Counted from the stretch's first letter, positions 1-7,296 are shown. The stretch is 13,923 nucleotides of DNA from Candidatus Limivicinus faecipullorum (GCA_018711755.1 DVHY01000167.1:1-13923), one strand, 5' to 3'. The notes: generated from the sequence alone by a model not told the origin. Made by a program: numbers and translations.

Positions 1-243
1 AAGGACTCCAAGGGCATCACCGCCTATGTGACCACCCTGCTGGCGGAAAACGATATAAACATACTGGACATCAGCCAGACCCTGATGCAGGAGTATTTTG
101 CCATGATAATGCTGGTGGACCTGGCCGACTGCAAGCTGCCCTTTGACCGGCTGAGCCAGCTGCTCAAGGACAGGGGAGAAGAACGGGGATTGGACATCCA
201 CGTGCAGCGGCAGGATATATTTGAGGCCATGCACAGAATCTGA
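1..243 (+). CDS. ACT-domain protein (UPF0237 family), 5' end outside the window
   Basis: The reading frame is open from base 1 and ends at TGA 241-243, giving about 80 residues. The visible part starts KDSKGITAYVTTLLAE and continues NILDISQTLMQEYFAMIMLV, which is the hallmark of the small ACT-domain proteins called UPF0237. ACT domains usually bind amino acids or other small ligands and act as regulatory modules, but the ligand and role of this stand-alone family are not established. Family members are about 90 residues, so only some ten N-terminal residues are missing at the window edge. It lies 8 bases before the UPF0210 gene in the same direction. The two families are repeatedly found side by side in Firmicutes, including Streptococcus pneumoniae (from general knowledge), so co-transcription and a shared function are likely. 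The family call is firm; the function is unknown. Confidence 0.9.
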   Translation, partial: KDSKGITAYVTTLLAENDINILDISQTLMQEYFAMIMLVDLADCKLPFDRLSQLLKDRGEERGLDIHVQRQDIFEAMHRI

Positions 244-251
244 GGGACGAT

Positions 252-1607
252 ATGAGCTATCTGATAAACAGCAGCGAGATATTACAGACTATAGAGATGA
301 TCGACCAGCAGCACCTGGACGTGCGCACCGTCACCATGGGCATCAATCTTTTGGACTGCGCCGACCGGGATATAGAAGTGTGCTGCCGGCGGGTATACGA
401 CAAGATATGCACCCTGGCGGACAAGCTGGTGGAAACCGGCTGCGCCATAGAGCGGGAGTTCGGCATACCCATAGTAAATAAGCGCATTTCCGTCAGCCCC
501 ATATCCCTGGTGGCTGCCGCCTGCGAGGACGATGACTACGTGCCCCTGGCCAAAACCCTGGACAAGGCGGCCAAGGCTGTGGGGGTAAACTTTATCGGCG
601 GCTTTTCCGCCCTGGCCCACAAGGGCTTTACCAAGAGCGACCTGCGCCTTATAAACTCTATCCCCAGGGCCCTGACAGAGACAGATCTGGTGTGCTCCAG
701 CGTCAACGTAGCCTCCACCCGGGCGGGCATAAACATGGATGCCGTGGCCCTCATGGGCAAAGTCGTGCGGCAGACTGCCGACATCGACCCCATGGGCTGC
801 GCCAAGCTGGTGGTATTTGCCAACGCCGTGGAGGACAACCCCTTCATGGCCGGAGCCTTCCACGGAGTGGGAGAGCCGGAGTGCGTCATCAATGTGGGAG
901 TCTCCGGCCCCGGCGTGGTGGCCCACGCCTTGAAATCCTGCAAGGGAGAGCCCTTTGACGTGGTGGCGGAGACGGTGAAAAAGACCGCCTTCAAGATAAC
1001 CCGCATGGGCCAGCTGGTGGCCCAGGAGGCCTCCCGCCGCCTGAACGTGCCCTTCGGCGTGGTGGATCTGTCCCTGGCTCCCACCCCGGCGGTGGGGGAC
1101 AGCGTGGCGGAGATCCTGGAGATAATGGGTCTGGAAAAGTGCGGCGGCCACGGCACCACCGCGGCCCTGGCCCTTCTGAACGACGCCGTGAAAAAAGGCG
1201 GAGTCATGGCCTCCAGCCATGTGGGCGGCCTGTCCGGTGCCTTCATCCCCGTGTCCGAGGACGCAGGCATGATATCCGCCGTGGAGTGCGGCGCTCTCAG
1301 CATAGACAAGCTGGAGGCCATGACCTGCGTTTGCTCCGTGGGCCTGGATATGATAGCCGTGCCGGGGGACACCCCTGCCGAGGTGATATCCGCCATCATC
1401 GCCGACGAAGCGGCCATAGGCATGGTGAACAACAAGACCACCGCCGTGCGCCTCATCCCCGCCAAGGGCAAGACCGTGGGGGACAGGATAGACTTCGGCG
1501 GGCTTTTGGGCTCGGCCCCGGTGATGCCCCTGCGCTCCGGCTCCCCGGCGGAGTTCGTGGCCAGAGGCGGCCGCATCCCCGCACCCCTCCACAGTCTGAA
1601 GAACTGA
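252..1607 (+). CDS. UPF0210 / DUF711 (PFL-like) family protein
   Basis: A 451-residue protein of the UPF0210 family, often labelled PFL family protein because its fold resembles that of pyruvate formate-lyase-type enzymes. The N-terminus (ETIEMI-like helix IEMIDQQHLDVRTVTMGINL), the segment KRISVSPISLVAAAC near residue 80 and the glycine-rich C-terminal region GKTVGDRIDFGGLLGSAPVM are typical, and the length matches full family members. No enzymatic activity is established for the family, and I see no recognised glycyl-radical motif to support formate-lyase activity. The start is ATG 252, preceded by GAGGGA at suitable spacing, 8 bases after the ACT gene, so the pair is probably one operon. 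Transcription ends at the perfect hairpin at 1641-1670. Nothing looks truncated or frameshifted. Confidence 0.92.
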   Translation: MSYLINSSEILQTIEMIDQQHLDVRTVTMGINLLDCADRDIEVCCRRVYDKICTLADKLVETGCAIEREFGIPIVNKRISVSPISLVAAACEDDDYVPLAKTLDKAAKAVGVNFIGGFSALAHKGFTKSDLRLINSIPRALTETDLVCSSVNVASTRAGINMDAVALMGKVVRQTADIDPMGCAKLVVFANAVEDNPFMAGAFHGVGEPECVINVGVSGPGVVAHALKSCKGEPFDVVAETVKKTAFKITRMGQLVAQEASRRLNVPFGVVDLSLAPTPAVGDSVAEILEIMGLEKCGGHGTTAALALLNDAVKKGGVMASSHVGGLSGAFIPVSEDAGMISAVECGALSIDKLEAMTCVCSVGLDMIAVPGDTPAEVISAIIADEAAIGMVNNKTTAVRLIPAKGKTVGDRIDFGGLLGSAPVMPLRSGSPAEFVARGGRIPAPLHSLKN

Positions 1608-1614
1608 GGTATAT

Positions 1615-1642
1615 TGAATATATAGTAATGAATATATAGTAA
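1615..1642. repeat. 14-base tandem duplication, AT-rich
   Basis: The unit TGAATATATAGTAA occurs twice, exactly head to tail, at 1615-1628 and 1629-1642. It lies between the stop codon of the UPF0210 gene and the terminator hairpin, and its last two bases are shared with the hairpin. Replication slippage explains it well; no function is evident. Confidence 0.85.
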
Positions 1643-1670
1643 AAGCACAGGGCCTCGGCCCTGTGCTTTT
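1641..1670. terminator. Bidirectional rho-independent terminator between convergent genes
   Basis: The inverted repeat is perfect: AAAAGCACAGGGCC at 1641-1654 and its complement at 1657-1670, with the two bases TC between them. The A-run on the left arm becomes a T-run on either strand, so the hairpin can stop the ACT/UPF0210 operon on the plus strand and livF on the minus strand. Its place between two convergent stop codons (1607 and 1690) fits this. Confidence 0.93.
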
Positions 1671-1689
1671 GCGTTATTTATAAGCTTTC

Positions 1690-2400
1690 TCAGCCGCCCA
1701 GGTAGGCTTTCTTCACCTGGTCGCTGGCGGCCAGCTCCGCGCCGGTACCGCTGAGGGTTATTTTGCCAGTCTCCATGACGTAGGCTCTGTCCGCCACGGA
1801 CAGGGCCATCTGGGCGTTCTGCTCCACCAGAAGGATGGTGGTGCCGTCCTTGTGGAGCTGCCTGATAATTTCAAATATCTGCTCTACCAGGATGGGGGCA
1901 AGACCCATGGAGGGCTCATCCAGCATCAGGAGCTTGGGGTGGCTCATAAGGGCCCGGCCTATGGCCAGCATCTGCTGCTCGCCGCCGGAGAGAGTGCCGG
2001 CTATCTGCCGCCGCCGCTCCTTGAGGCGGGGAAACTGCTGGAACACCCGCTCCAGGTCCGAGTCCACCCCGGCTCCCGGCTGGGTGTAGGCGCCCATCTC
2101 CAGGTTCTCCTGGACGCTCATCTGCAGAAAGATGCGCCGCCCCTCCGGCACCTGGGCCAAGCCCTTCTCCACTATCTTGTGGCTGGGAGTGATGCTGATG
2201 TTCTCGCCGCAGAACTCTATGCTGCCGGTGCGGGAGCGCAGCAGGCCGGATATGGTCTGGAGGGTGGTGGACTTGCCGGCGCCGTTGGCACCGATGAGGG
2301 TAACTACCTCGCCCTGGTCCACATGGAAAGAGATGCCCTTTATGGCGTGGATGGCGCCATAGTACACATTTATGTTTTCAACTTTCAGAATCTGTTCCAC
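1690..2400 (-). CDS. livF: Branched-chain amino acid type ABC transporter ATP-binding protein LivF
   Basis: A 236-residue cytoplasmic ATPase, the usual LivF length. It has Walker A GANGAGKST (37-45), the ABC signature LSGGEQQ (137-143) and Walker B LLMLDEP (157-163). The family sequence VENINVYYGAIHAIKGI at the N-terminus is typical of LivF. It pairs with LivG to energise import through LivH/LivM. The start is GTG 2398-2400. The ribosome binding site AAGGAGG lies within the last codons of livG, 8 bases before the GTG, and only 3 bases separate the livG stop from this start, so translation is probably coupled. It is the last gene of the operon and ends just before the terminator at 1641-1670. 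The family assignment is secure. The substrate is inferred: this family also includes importers for urea, amides and other amino acids. Confidence 0.95.
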   Translation of the reverse strand: MEQILKVENINVYYGAIHAIKGISFHVDQGEVVTLIGANGAGKSTTLQTISGLLRSRTGSIEFCGENISITPSHKIVEKGLAQVPEGRRIFLQMSVQENLEMGAYTQPGAGVDSDLERVFQQFPRLKERRRQIAGTLSGGEQQMLAIGRALMSHPKLLMLDEPSMGLAPILVEQIFEIIRQLHKDGTTILLVEQNAQMALSVADRAYVMETGKITLSGTGAELAASDQVKKAYLGG

Positions 2401-2403
2401 GGC

Positions 2404-3244
<841 letters not shown>

Positions 3245-3258
<14 letters not shown>

Positions 3259-4327
3259 TGACCTTATCTCCTTTCCTGACAGGGATGAGCTTTGCAAAGA
3301 GGGACTTCATCTGGGGATTGTTGGTGGCCAGCATCACCAGTATGAGCACCACGGCATAGATGAGCATACGGTAATCGTCAAAGCCCCGGAGAGCTTCCGG
3401 CAATATGGTCAGCACCGTGGCGGCGATGATGGAGCCCCAGATGTTGCCCAGGCCTCCCAGCACCACGAACACCAGCACCAGAATGGAGGTGTTGAAGTCA
3501 AACTTGGTGGCCACAAGGTTGGAATAGTTCAGGCCGTAGAGGGCTCCGGCGGCCCCGGCCAGGGCGGCGGAGGTGACAAAGGCCATCATCTTGTATTTGG
3601 TGATGTTGATGCCCACGCTCTCGGCGGCGATGCGGTTGTCCCGCAGGGCCATGATGGCCCGGCCGGAACGGCTGCGCACCAGGTTCAAAATCACCACCAG
3701 GCTTATCATTATGAGGATGAAGCCCGCCGTGAAGGTGGAGATGGTCTGGGTACCTGTGGCGCCCTGGGCGCCCTTTATCAGCACCCGGCCCGCCTCGCTG
3801 AGCCCCAGGTCGTTTACGCTCTTTGAGCCGGTGACGTTGAAGACCATATGCAGTCCCGTCTCGTCCACGCCTATGATAAGGCAGTTGATGAGCTCCTTGA
3901 TTATCTCGCCGAAGGCCAGGGTCACTATTGCCAGATAGTCGCCTCTCAGGCGCAGCACCGGGATGCCCACAAGAGTGCCTGCAATGGCGGCAAATACGGC
4001 TCCGACCACCAGGGCGATGGCCAGGCGCAGAGGCTCGGAGGGGATGGCGCCCTGGAGGCTCATGGCCGCCACTACCCCGGAGAAGGCACCCACGCTCATA
4101 AAGCCCGCATGGCCCAGGCTCAGCTCGCCCAGGATGCCCACGGTGAGGTTCAGGGACACGGCCATGACTATATAGCAGCAGATGGGGATGAGCTGGCCGG
4201 TGAGGGAACGGGTGAGCATGCCCTGGTTCTTAAGGGTATTCATTACAATAAAGACCAGAATGACGCCGATATAGGTGGCAAAGTCGATGACGGTGGTCTT
4301 TTTCGGCTTTCTTGTTTTGATGTTCAT
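3245..4327 (-). CDS. livM: Branched-chain amino acid type ABC transporter permease LivM
   Basis: A 360-residue integral membrane permease. Many hydrophobic segments are visible, with the family motif GELSLGHAGFMSVGAF about 65 residues from the start and the loop GDYLAIVTLAFGEI that is typical of LivM. It forms the membrane channel with LivH. I place the start at ATG 4325-4327 (MNIKTRKPKK), preceded by GAGGTG 7 bases upstream and 10 bases after the livH stop. An in-frame ATG at 4357 would add ten residues and overlap livH, but it lacks a ribosome binding site. The basic N-terminus is then followed directly by the first membrane segment. The 3' end overlaps livG by 14 bases. The family assignment is firm and the exact substrate is unproven. 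Confidence 0.94.
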
Positions 4328-4337
4328 GCTGCCCACC

Positions 4338-5216
4338 TCAGACTTTCTCAGGCACATACTTGCCCAGCAGACCTGCGGGACGCACCAGCAGGGTGATGAT
4401 AAGCACGGCGAAGACTATGGAGTTTGCCAGCTGGGTGGAGATATAGGCCTTGGCCAGGGACTCGATTATCCCCAGCAGCACGCCCCCCAGCAGAGCCCCC
4501 GGAATGGAGCCTATGCCCCCGAACACCGCGGCGGTGAAGGCCTTAATGCCGGGCATGGAGCCGGTGGTGGGCATAAGGGAGGTATAGGAGGAGCACAGCA
4601 GCACCCCGGCTATGGCGGCCAGGGCGGAGCCGATGGCAAAGGTCATGGAGATGGTGCGGTTGACGTTGATGCCCATGAGCTGGGCGGCGGCCTTGTCCTC
4701 GGAGCAGGCCCTCATGGCCTTGCCCATGCGGGTCTTGCCGGTGAAGAGGGTGAGGGCGATCATTATGAGGATGCACATGACTACGGTGAGAATGGACACG
4801 TAGGAGATGCTCAGCTGACCCTCAAAGAGCTTTACCGACCCGGCTATGATGGGGGTATAGGCCTTGGGGCTGGCGCCCCAGATGAGCAGGGCGGAATTTT
4901 GCAGGAAATAGCTGACGCCGATGGCGGTGATGAGCACCGCCAGGGAGGGGGCGTTACGCAGGGGCTTATAGGCCAGGCCCTCTATCACAACGCCCAGCAC
5001 CGTGCAGACCACCATGGCCAGAATGACGGCCAGCCACCAGGGCAGGCCCAGGGAGGTCATGGACAGCAGGGAGATATACCCGCCCACCATGATGACGTCG
5101 CCATGGGCAAAGTTCAGCATCTTGGCGATGCCGTAGACCATGGTGTAGCCCAGGGCGATAATGGCATAGACGCTGCCCAGGCTGACGCCGCTGACTAGGT
5201 ATGAGAGAAATTCCAT
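4338..5216 (-). CDS. livH: Branched-chain amino acid type ABC transporter permease LivH
   Basis: A 292-residue membrane permease of the LivH family. It starts MEFLSYLVSGVSLGSVYAII, continues ALGYTMVYGIAKMLNFAHGD, which is the family signature, and carries the later motif IPGALLGGVLLGIIESL. It pairs with LivM as the transmembrane half of the importer. The start ATG 5214-5216 has GAGGT 8 bases upstream. It is the first gene after the 167-base gap that follows livJ; that gap holds two large hairpins and no convincing promoter. Expression therefore probably depends on read-through from livJ at a reduced level, the usual logic for binding-protein operons. No anomalies are seen in the reading frame. 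Confidence 0.95.
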   Translation of the reverse strand: MEFLSYLVSGVSLGSVYAIIALGYTMVYGIAKMLNFAHGDVIMVGGYISLLSMTSLGLPWWLAVILAMVVCTVLGVVIEGLAYKPLRNAPSLAVLITAIGVSYFLQNSALLIWGASPKAYTPIIAGSVKLFEGQLSISYVSILTVVMCILIMIALTLFTGKTRMGKAMRACSEDKAAAQLMGINVNRTISMTFAIGSALAAIAGVLLCSSYTSLMPTTGSMPGIKAFTAAVFGGIGSIPGALLGGVLLGIIESLAKAYISTQLANSIVFAVLIITLLVRPAGLLGKYVPEKV

Positions 5217-5284
5217 ACAGGCTTACCTCATCTTTTTCATCTTTCTCAATATTTTCCCAGGGGGAATGCTGCTTTCTGGAAACG

Positions 5285-5332
5285 GGCGCAGCTTGTCAAA
5301 AGAGCTCTTGAGCTCTTTTGACAAGCTGCGCC
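5285..5332. repeat. Long perfect palindrome between livH and livJ (hairpin A)
   Basis: The left arm, 23 bases at 5285-5307, begins GGCGCAGCTTGTC and ends GAGCTC. The right arm at 5310-5332 is its exact complement, with only TT between them. In the liv message this is a 23-bp stem. No T-run follows it on either strand, so it is not a standard terminator. It lies downstream of livJ and partly shares bases with hairpin B. It may protect the 3' end of a livJ message after processing, reduce read-through into livH, or be a copy of a dispersed palindromic element. These roles are inferred. Confidence 0.85.
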
Positions 5333-5359
5333 GTACTGCCGGTTTCCCGGCAGTACGGC
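5330..5359 (-). repeat. Stable hairpin with GAAA tetraloop just after livJ (hairpin B)
   Basis: A 13-bp perfect stem (5330-5342 with 5347-5359) closes on four bases that read GAAA in the liv transcript, a GNRA tetraloop. On the opposite strand the loop would be UUUC, so the especially stable form exists only in the liv message. It begins 24 bases after the livJ stop codon and has no T-run, which fits an RNA-stabilising or read-through-limiting element better than a terminator. Confidence 0.8.
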
Positions 5360-5383
5360 AATGAAAATTCGTAATAGAGCCTC

Positions 5384-6607
5384 TTACTCTGCGGTGACGT
5401 AGACGCCGTTCTCGATGACCACGGCCACGGGCATCTTGCTCACTTCACCGGCAGTGGACCAGGTCATGTCGGTGCCGGTGAGGCCGCTGAAGCTCATGGA
5501 GGTGAACTGCTCCACCATGGCGTCGCAGATCTCCTCGGCGCTCATGTCGGGAGTGCAGCCGGCATTCTCCATGGCCTGCTTGATGGCGTAGACACAGTCA
5601 TAGCCGTCGGCGGCGAACTGGTTGGGGGTCTCACCGTAGCGCTCGTTGTACTCGGCCACGAAGTTCTGGGTCAGCTCATCCTCGGCGGTGGCGGAGAAGG
5701 GAGTCAGGACCATGACACCCTCGGCCAGGGAGGTGTCAAAGCCGTCCAGAGTCAGGATGCCGTCCATGCCGTCCACTCCGAAGAAGGTGGGGGCGTAGCC
5801 CATGGCGTTGGCCTGGGCCATGATGACGGAAGCGGGCTGATAGTAGATGGGCAGGAACACGGTGTCGGCGCCGGCGGCCTGGGCGGCGGTCAGCTGCACG
5901 GAGAAGTCGGTGGCGGTGTCCTCGGTGAAGGTGCCTTCATAGACAACTTCCAGGTTCTGGTTGGCTGCCTCGGCTACGAAGGTATCCCGGATGCCCTGGG
6001 AGTAGGCGTCGTCGTTGCGGTAGATGACGGCCACCTTGGCCTCAGGCATGTTGGCGCCCATGTACACGGCAGAGCCGCTGCCCTGGTTGGGGTCGGTAAA
6101 GCAGAGCTGGAACATGTTGTCCTTGCCGGCGGTGACGTCGGGGGAGGAGGCGGAGGGAGTCAGAGCAAAGACCCGCTCCTCATAGACCTTGGCGGAGACA
6201 GAGATGGCAGAGCCGGTGGTGGTGGGTCCCACCAGGACCTGCATGCCCCAGTCCATCAGGTTGTTGTAGGCGTTGACAGCGGTCTCACCGTCGGCCACGT
6301 CGTCTTCAAACTTGTACTCAACGGTGTAGCCGTTGATGCCGCCGGCGGCGTTGATCTCATCCACGGCGATCTGGGCGCCGTTCATGACTGCCAGACCGTA
6401 GATGGCGTTGTCGCCGGTGATGGGGCCGATGCCGCCGATGTAGAAGCTGCCGCCTTCGGCGGGGGCTTCGGTCTCGGTGTCAGCGGCGGTCTCGGTGTCG
6501 GCGGGGGCTTCGGTGGCGGTGGTGGCGGACTCGGTATTGCTGCCGCAGCCGGCCATCAGGCACATGACCAGGGCCATGACCATTACGAGAGAAATAACTT
6601 TTTTCAT
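5384..6607 (-). CDS. livJ: Branched-chain amino acid type ABC transporter substrate-binding lipoprotein LivJ
   Basis: A 407-residue extracytoplasmic binding protein. Residues 1-20 form a lipoprotein signal peptide (MKKVISLVMVMALVM, then CLMAG) with the lipobox ending at Cys21, the expected lipidation site. Residues 22-53 form a low-complexity linker rich in Thr, Glu and Ala, common in clostridial lipoproteins. The binding domain follows, with the typical GGIGPITGDNAIYGLAVMNG, then AAGGINGY and LVGPTTTGSAISVS (periplasmic binding protein type 6 family). It captures ligand outside the membrane and delivers it to LivH/LivM. The start ATG 6605-6607 has AAGGAG 6 bases upstream. It is the first structural gene of the operon. 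A terminator lies only about 30 bases upstream, so a transcript from farther upstream has to pass that terminator to express it. A hydrophobic amino acid is the likely ligand, but related proteins bind amides and other amino acids. Confidence 0.95.
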   Translation of the reverse strand: MKKVISLVMVMALVMCLMAGCGSNTESATTATEAPADTETAADTETEAPAEGGSFYIGGIGPITGDNAIYGLAVMNGAQIAVDEINAAGGINGYTVEYKFEDDVADGETAVNAYNNLMDWGMQVLVGPTTTGSAISVSAKVYEERVFALTPSASSPDVTAGKDNMFQLCFTDPNQGSGSAVYMGANMPEAKVAVIYRNDDAYSQGIRDTFVAEAANQNLEVVYEGTFTEDTATDFSVQLTAAQAAGADTVFLPIYYQPASVIMAQANAMGYAPTFFGVDGMDGILTLDGFDTSLAEGVMVLTPFSATAEDELTQNFVAEYNERYGETPNQFAADGYDCVYAIKQAMENAGCTPDMSAEEICDAMVEQFTSMSFSGLTGTDMTWSTAGEVSKMPVAVVIENGVYVTAE

Positions 6608-6636
6608 TTTGTTCTCCTTAAATCATATATTTATAC

Positions 6637-6674
6637 AAAAAATCGGCCCCGACCTTTTTGGTCGGAGCCGATTT
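6637..6674 (-). terminator. Terminator / attenuator T2 immediately before livJ
   Basis: In the minus-strand transcript the arms 6660-6674 and 6640-6654 form a 15-bp stem around a loop of five A. The stem is followed by six T (6637-6642 read in reverse). One stem position is a U-G pair in this transcript but a C-A mismatch on the other strand, so the structure is built for the minus strand. It ends about 30 bases before the livJ start, too close for a normal promoter to fit between them. It therefore probably works as an attenuator inside the livJ leader rather than as the end of another gene. Confidence 0.85.
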
Positions 6675-6695
6675 GAAGTATACCGGATTCAAATC
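6670..6695 (-). promoter_or_regulatory. Candidate antiterminator hairpin overlapping the T2 stem
   Basis: In the transcript GAUUUGAA (6695-6688) can pair with UUCAAAUC (6677-6670) around a 10-base loop. One further U-G pair is possible. The right arm uses bases 6670-6674, which are the foot of the T2 terminator stem, so the two structures exclude each other there. The left arm begins within the stop codon (6694-6696) of the leader frame, so a ribosome that reaches the stop would cover it. The stem is AU-rich and weaker than T2; its role is inferred. Confidence 0.45.
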
Positions 6696-6942
6696 ACTGC
6701 GCCGTTTGCCAAGCAGGTCGTATGGAAATGCTGTCGCAAAGTATTATAATTACGCTAAGCAGGCGTATAATTATCAGGTTGAGGACAGCAAAAATGGACA
6801 CCGCAAATACGGTGTCCAGGCTAAGCAGCAGGGCGGAATTGTCCTTATTGTAAGAGGCGCAGGAAGCGGACGCAGAGGCGGACTCACAGACAGATGCCTT
6901 TGAGCCACGGGTATTGAAGCTGTTGAAGAAGCGTTCAAACAT
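6694..6942 (-). CDS. 82-codon frame upstream of livJ, candidate Leu/Ile/Val-rich leader peptide
   Basis: I do not recognise a family. The frame starts at ATG 6940-6942 behind AAGGAG at 9-base spacing, about 25 bases after the predicted start of transcription from the promoter at 6974-7002. Residues 1-37 are polar and rich in Ser and Ala (SASASASCAS near 21-30) and contain only one branched-chain residue. By contrast, 22 of the 37 residues 38-74 are Leu, Ile or Val, and 13 of the 16 residues 53-68 (VLNLIIIRLLSVIIIL). The stop codon lies 20 bases before the T2 stem. This is the layout of an amino-acid attenuation leader such as those before ilv and leu operons, although 82 codons is long for one. 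The alternative is a small membrane protein whose second half is a membrane segment; the N, R and D residues within the run make that less tidy. A terminator-like hairpin (6790-6818) lies inside the frame. Confidence 0.5.
   Translation of the reverse strand: MFERFFNSFNTRGSKASVCESASASASCASYNKDNSALLLSLDTVFAVSIFAVLNLIIIRLLSVIIILCDSISIRPAWQTAQ
6708..6828. repeat. Three spaced copies of the 9-mer GCTAAGCAG
   Basis: GCTAAGCAG occurs at 6820-6828 and 6754-6762, and a copy with one change (GCCAAGCAG) at 6708-6716. The first two are 66 bases apart and read CTG CTT AGC (Leu-Leu-Ser) in the leader frame. The middle copy lies in the loop of a bulged hairpin (6746-6774) over the Ile codon cluster. They may be coincidence or protein or RNA recognition repeats. 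Confidence 0.4.
6790..6818 (-). terminator. Terminator-like hairpin T1 inside the leader frame
   Basis: A perfect 9-bp stem (TGGACACCG at 6795-6803 with its complement at 6810-6818) with a 6-base loop is followed, on the minus strand only, by five T (6790-6794). It would stop transcription about 180 bases after the predicted start. It lies over codons 42-51 of the leader frame, so a ribosome following closely behind the polymerase would prevent it from folding. Confidence 0.6.
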
Positions 6943-6973
6943 GTCTTGCGTCTCCTTTCCTGAGGTTGCCTGC

Positions 6974-7002
6974 ACTTTAGCACTGAAAACCGGCGCTGTC
7001 AA
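6974..7002 (-). promoter_or_regulatory. Sigma-70-type promoter for the liv leader
   Basis: On the minus strand TTGACA (7002-6997) is followed after 17 bases by TAAAGT (6979-6974). The last three spacer bases are TGC, an extended -10 motif. Transcription should start near 6967, about 25 bases before the leader ATG. This is the best promoter seen upstream of livJ and probably drives the whole livJHMGF operon through T1 and T2. Confidence 0.75.
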
Positions 7003-7190
7003 GATGTACAAAGAATTTTCACCGTTTTTGACCATATTTATCTGAAGCTGAAAATAATCTTTGTGGAAAGCTACAAAAGTTTTGGATTGACATTTCTTAA
7101 CATAAAATTTGCGAATATCGGATTCTTTGGCTTTGACCGGACGAGGCACAGGAAAATTGCTCTGCATATATATTGCGAGGACCTGAATTT

Positions 7191-7219
7191 TTGCTTTTAC
7201 TTCTATGGGCACATATAAA
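7191..7219 (+). promoter_or_regulatory. Weak candidate promoter for the exporter operon
   Basis: TTGCTT (7191-7196) and TATAAA (7214-7219) are 17 bases apart. The -35 matches the consensus at only three positions, and the leader to the exporter start would be about 110 bases long. Confidence 0.25.
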
Positions 7220-7287
7220 GCGGGAAAGAAATTTGCCCTATTCTTTCAAAGCCGTCACATTTGGGAAAGCGCCAGGAAAGAAGACGG

Positions 7288-7296
7288 TGTTATAGT
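7288..7296 (+). promoter_or_regulatory. Candidate extended -10 promoter for the exporter operon
   Basis: TGTTATAGT is an extended -10 element (TGn followed by TATAGT) about 45 bases before the ATPase start codon. There is no recognisable -35 box at the right distance, so it is either a weak or activator-dependent promoter or chance. Confidence 0.35.

Noticed and set aside
282..1592. A 436-codon minus-strand frame opposite the UPF0210 gene
   Set aside because: It is a shadow of the conserved plus-strand gene: Gly/His-rich, no domain, no ribosome binding site.
4275..5198. A 307-codon plus-strand frame across livH
   Set aside because: It is antisense to a complete permease, with an extremely Gly/His/Asp-rich product and no recognisable domain.
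6608..6642. A livJ promoter downstream of T2, using TATAAA near 6631-6636
   Set aside because: The matching -35 position would fall in the terminator stem and does not resemble TTGACA, and the resulting leader would be only about 20 bases. It cannot be excluded but is less likely than read-through from 6974-7002.
6608..6967. T-box riboswitch for Ile, Leu or Val before livJ
   Set aside because: A T-box was the first expectation for a Firmicute leader with a terminator, but I found no GGTGG-containing antiterminator bulge sequence or other T-box conserved boxes on the minus strand.
6694..7212. A 172-codon version of the liv leader frame that begins at 7212
   Set aside because: The extra upstream part is AT-rich, has no ribosome binding site at its start and lies upstream of the strong promoter at 6974-7002, whose transcript would start after it. 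The start at 6942 has AAGGAG.
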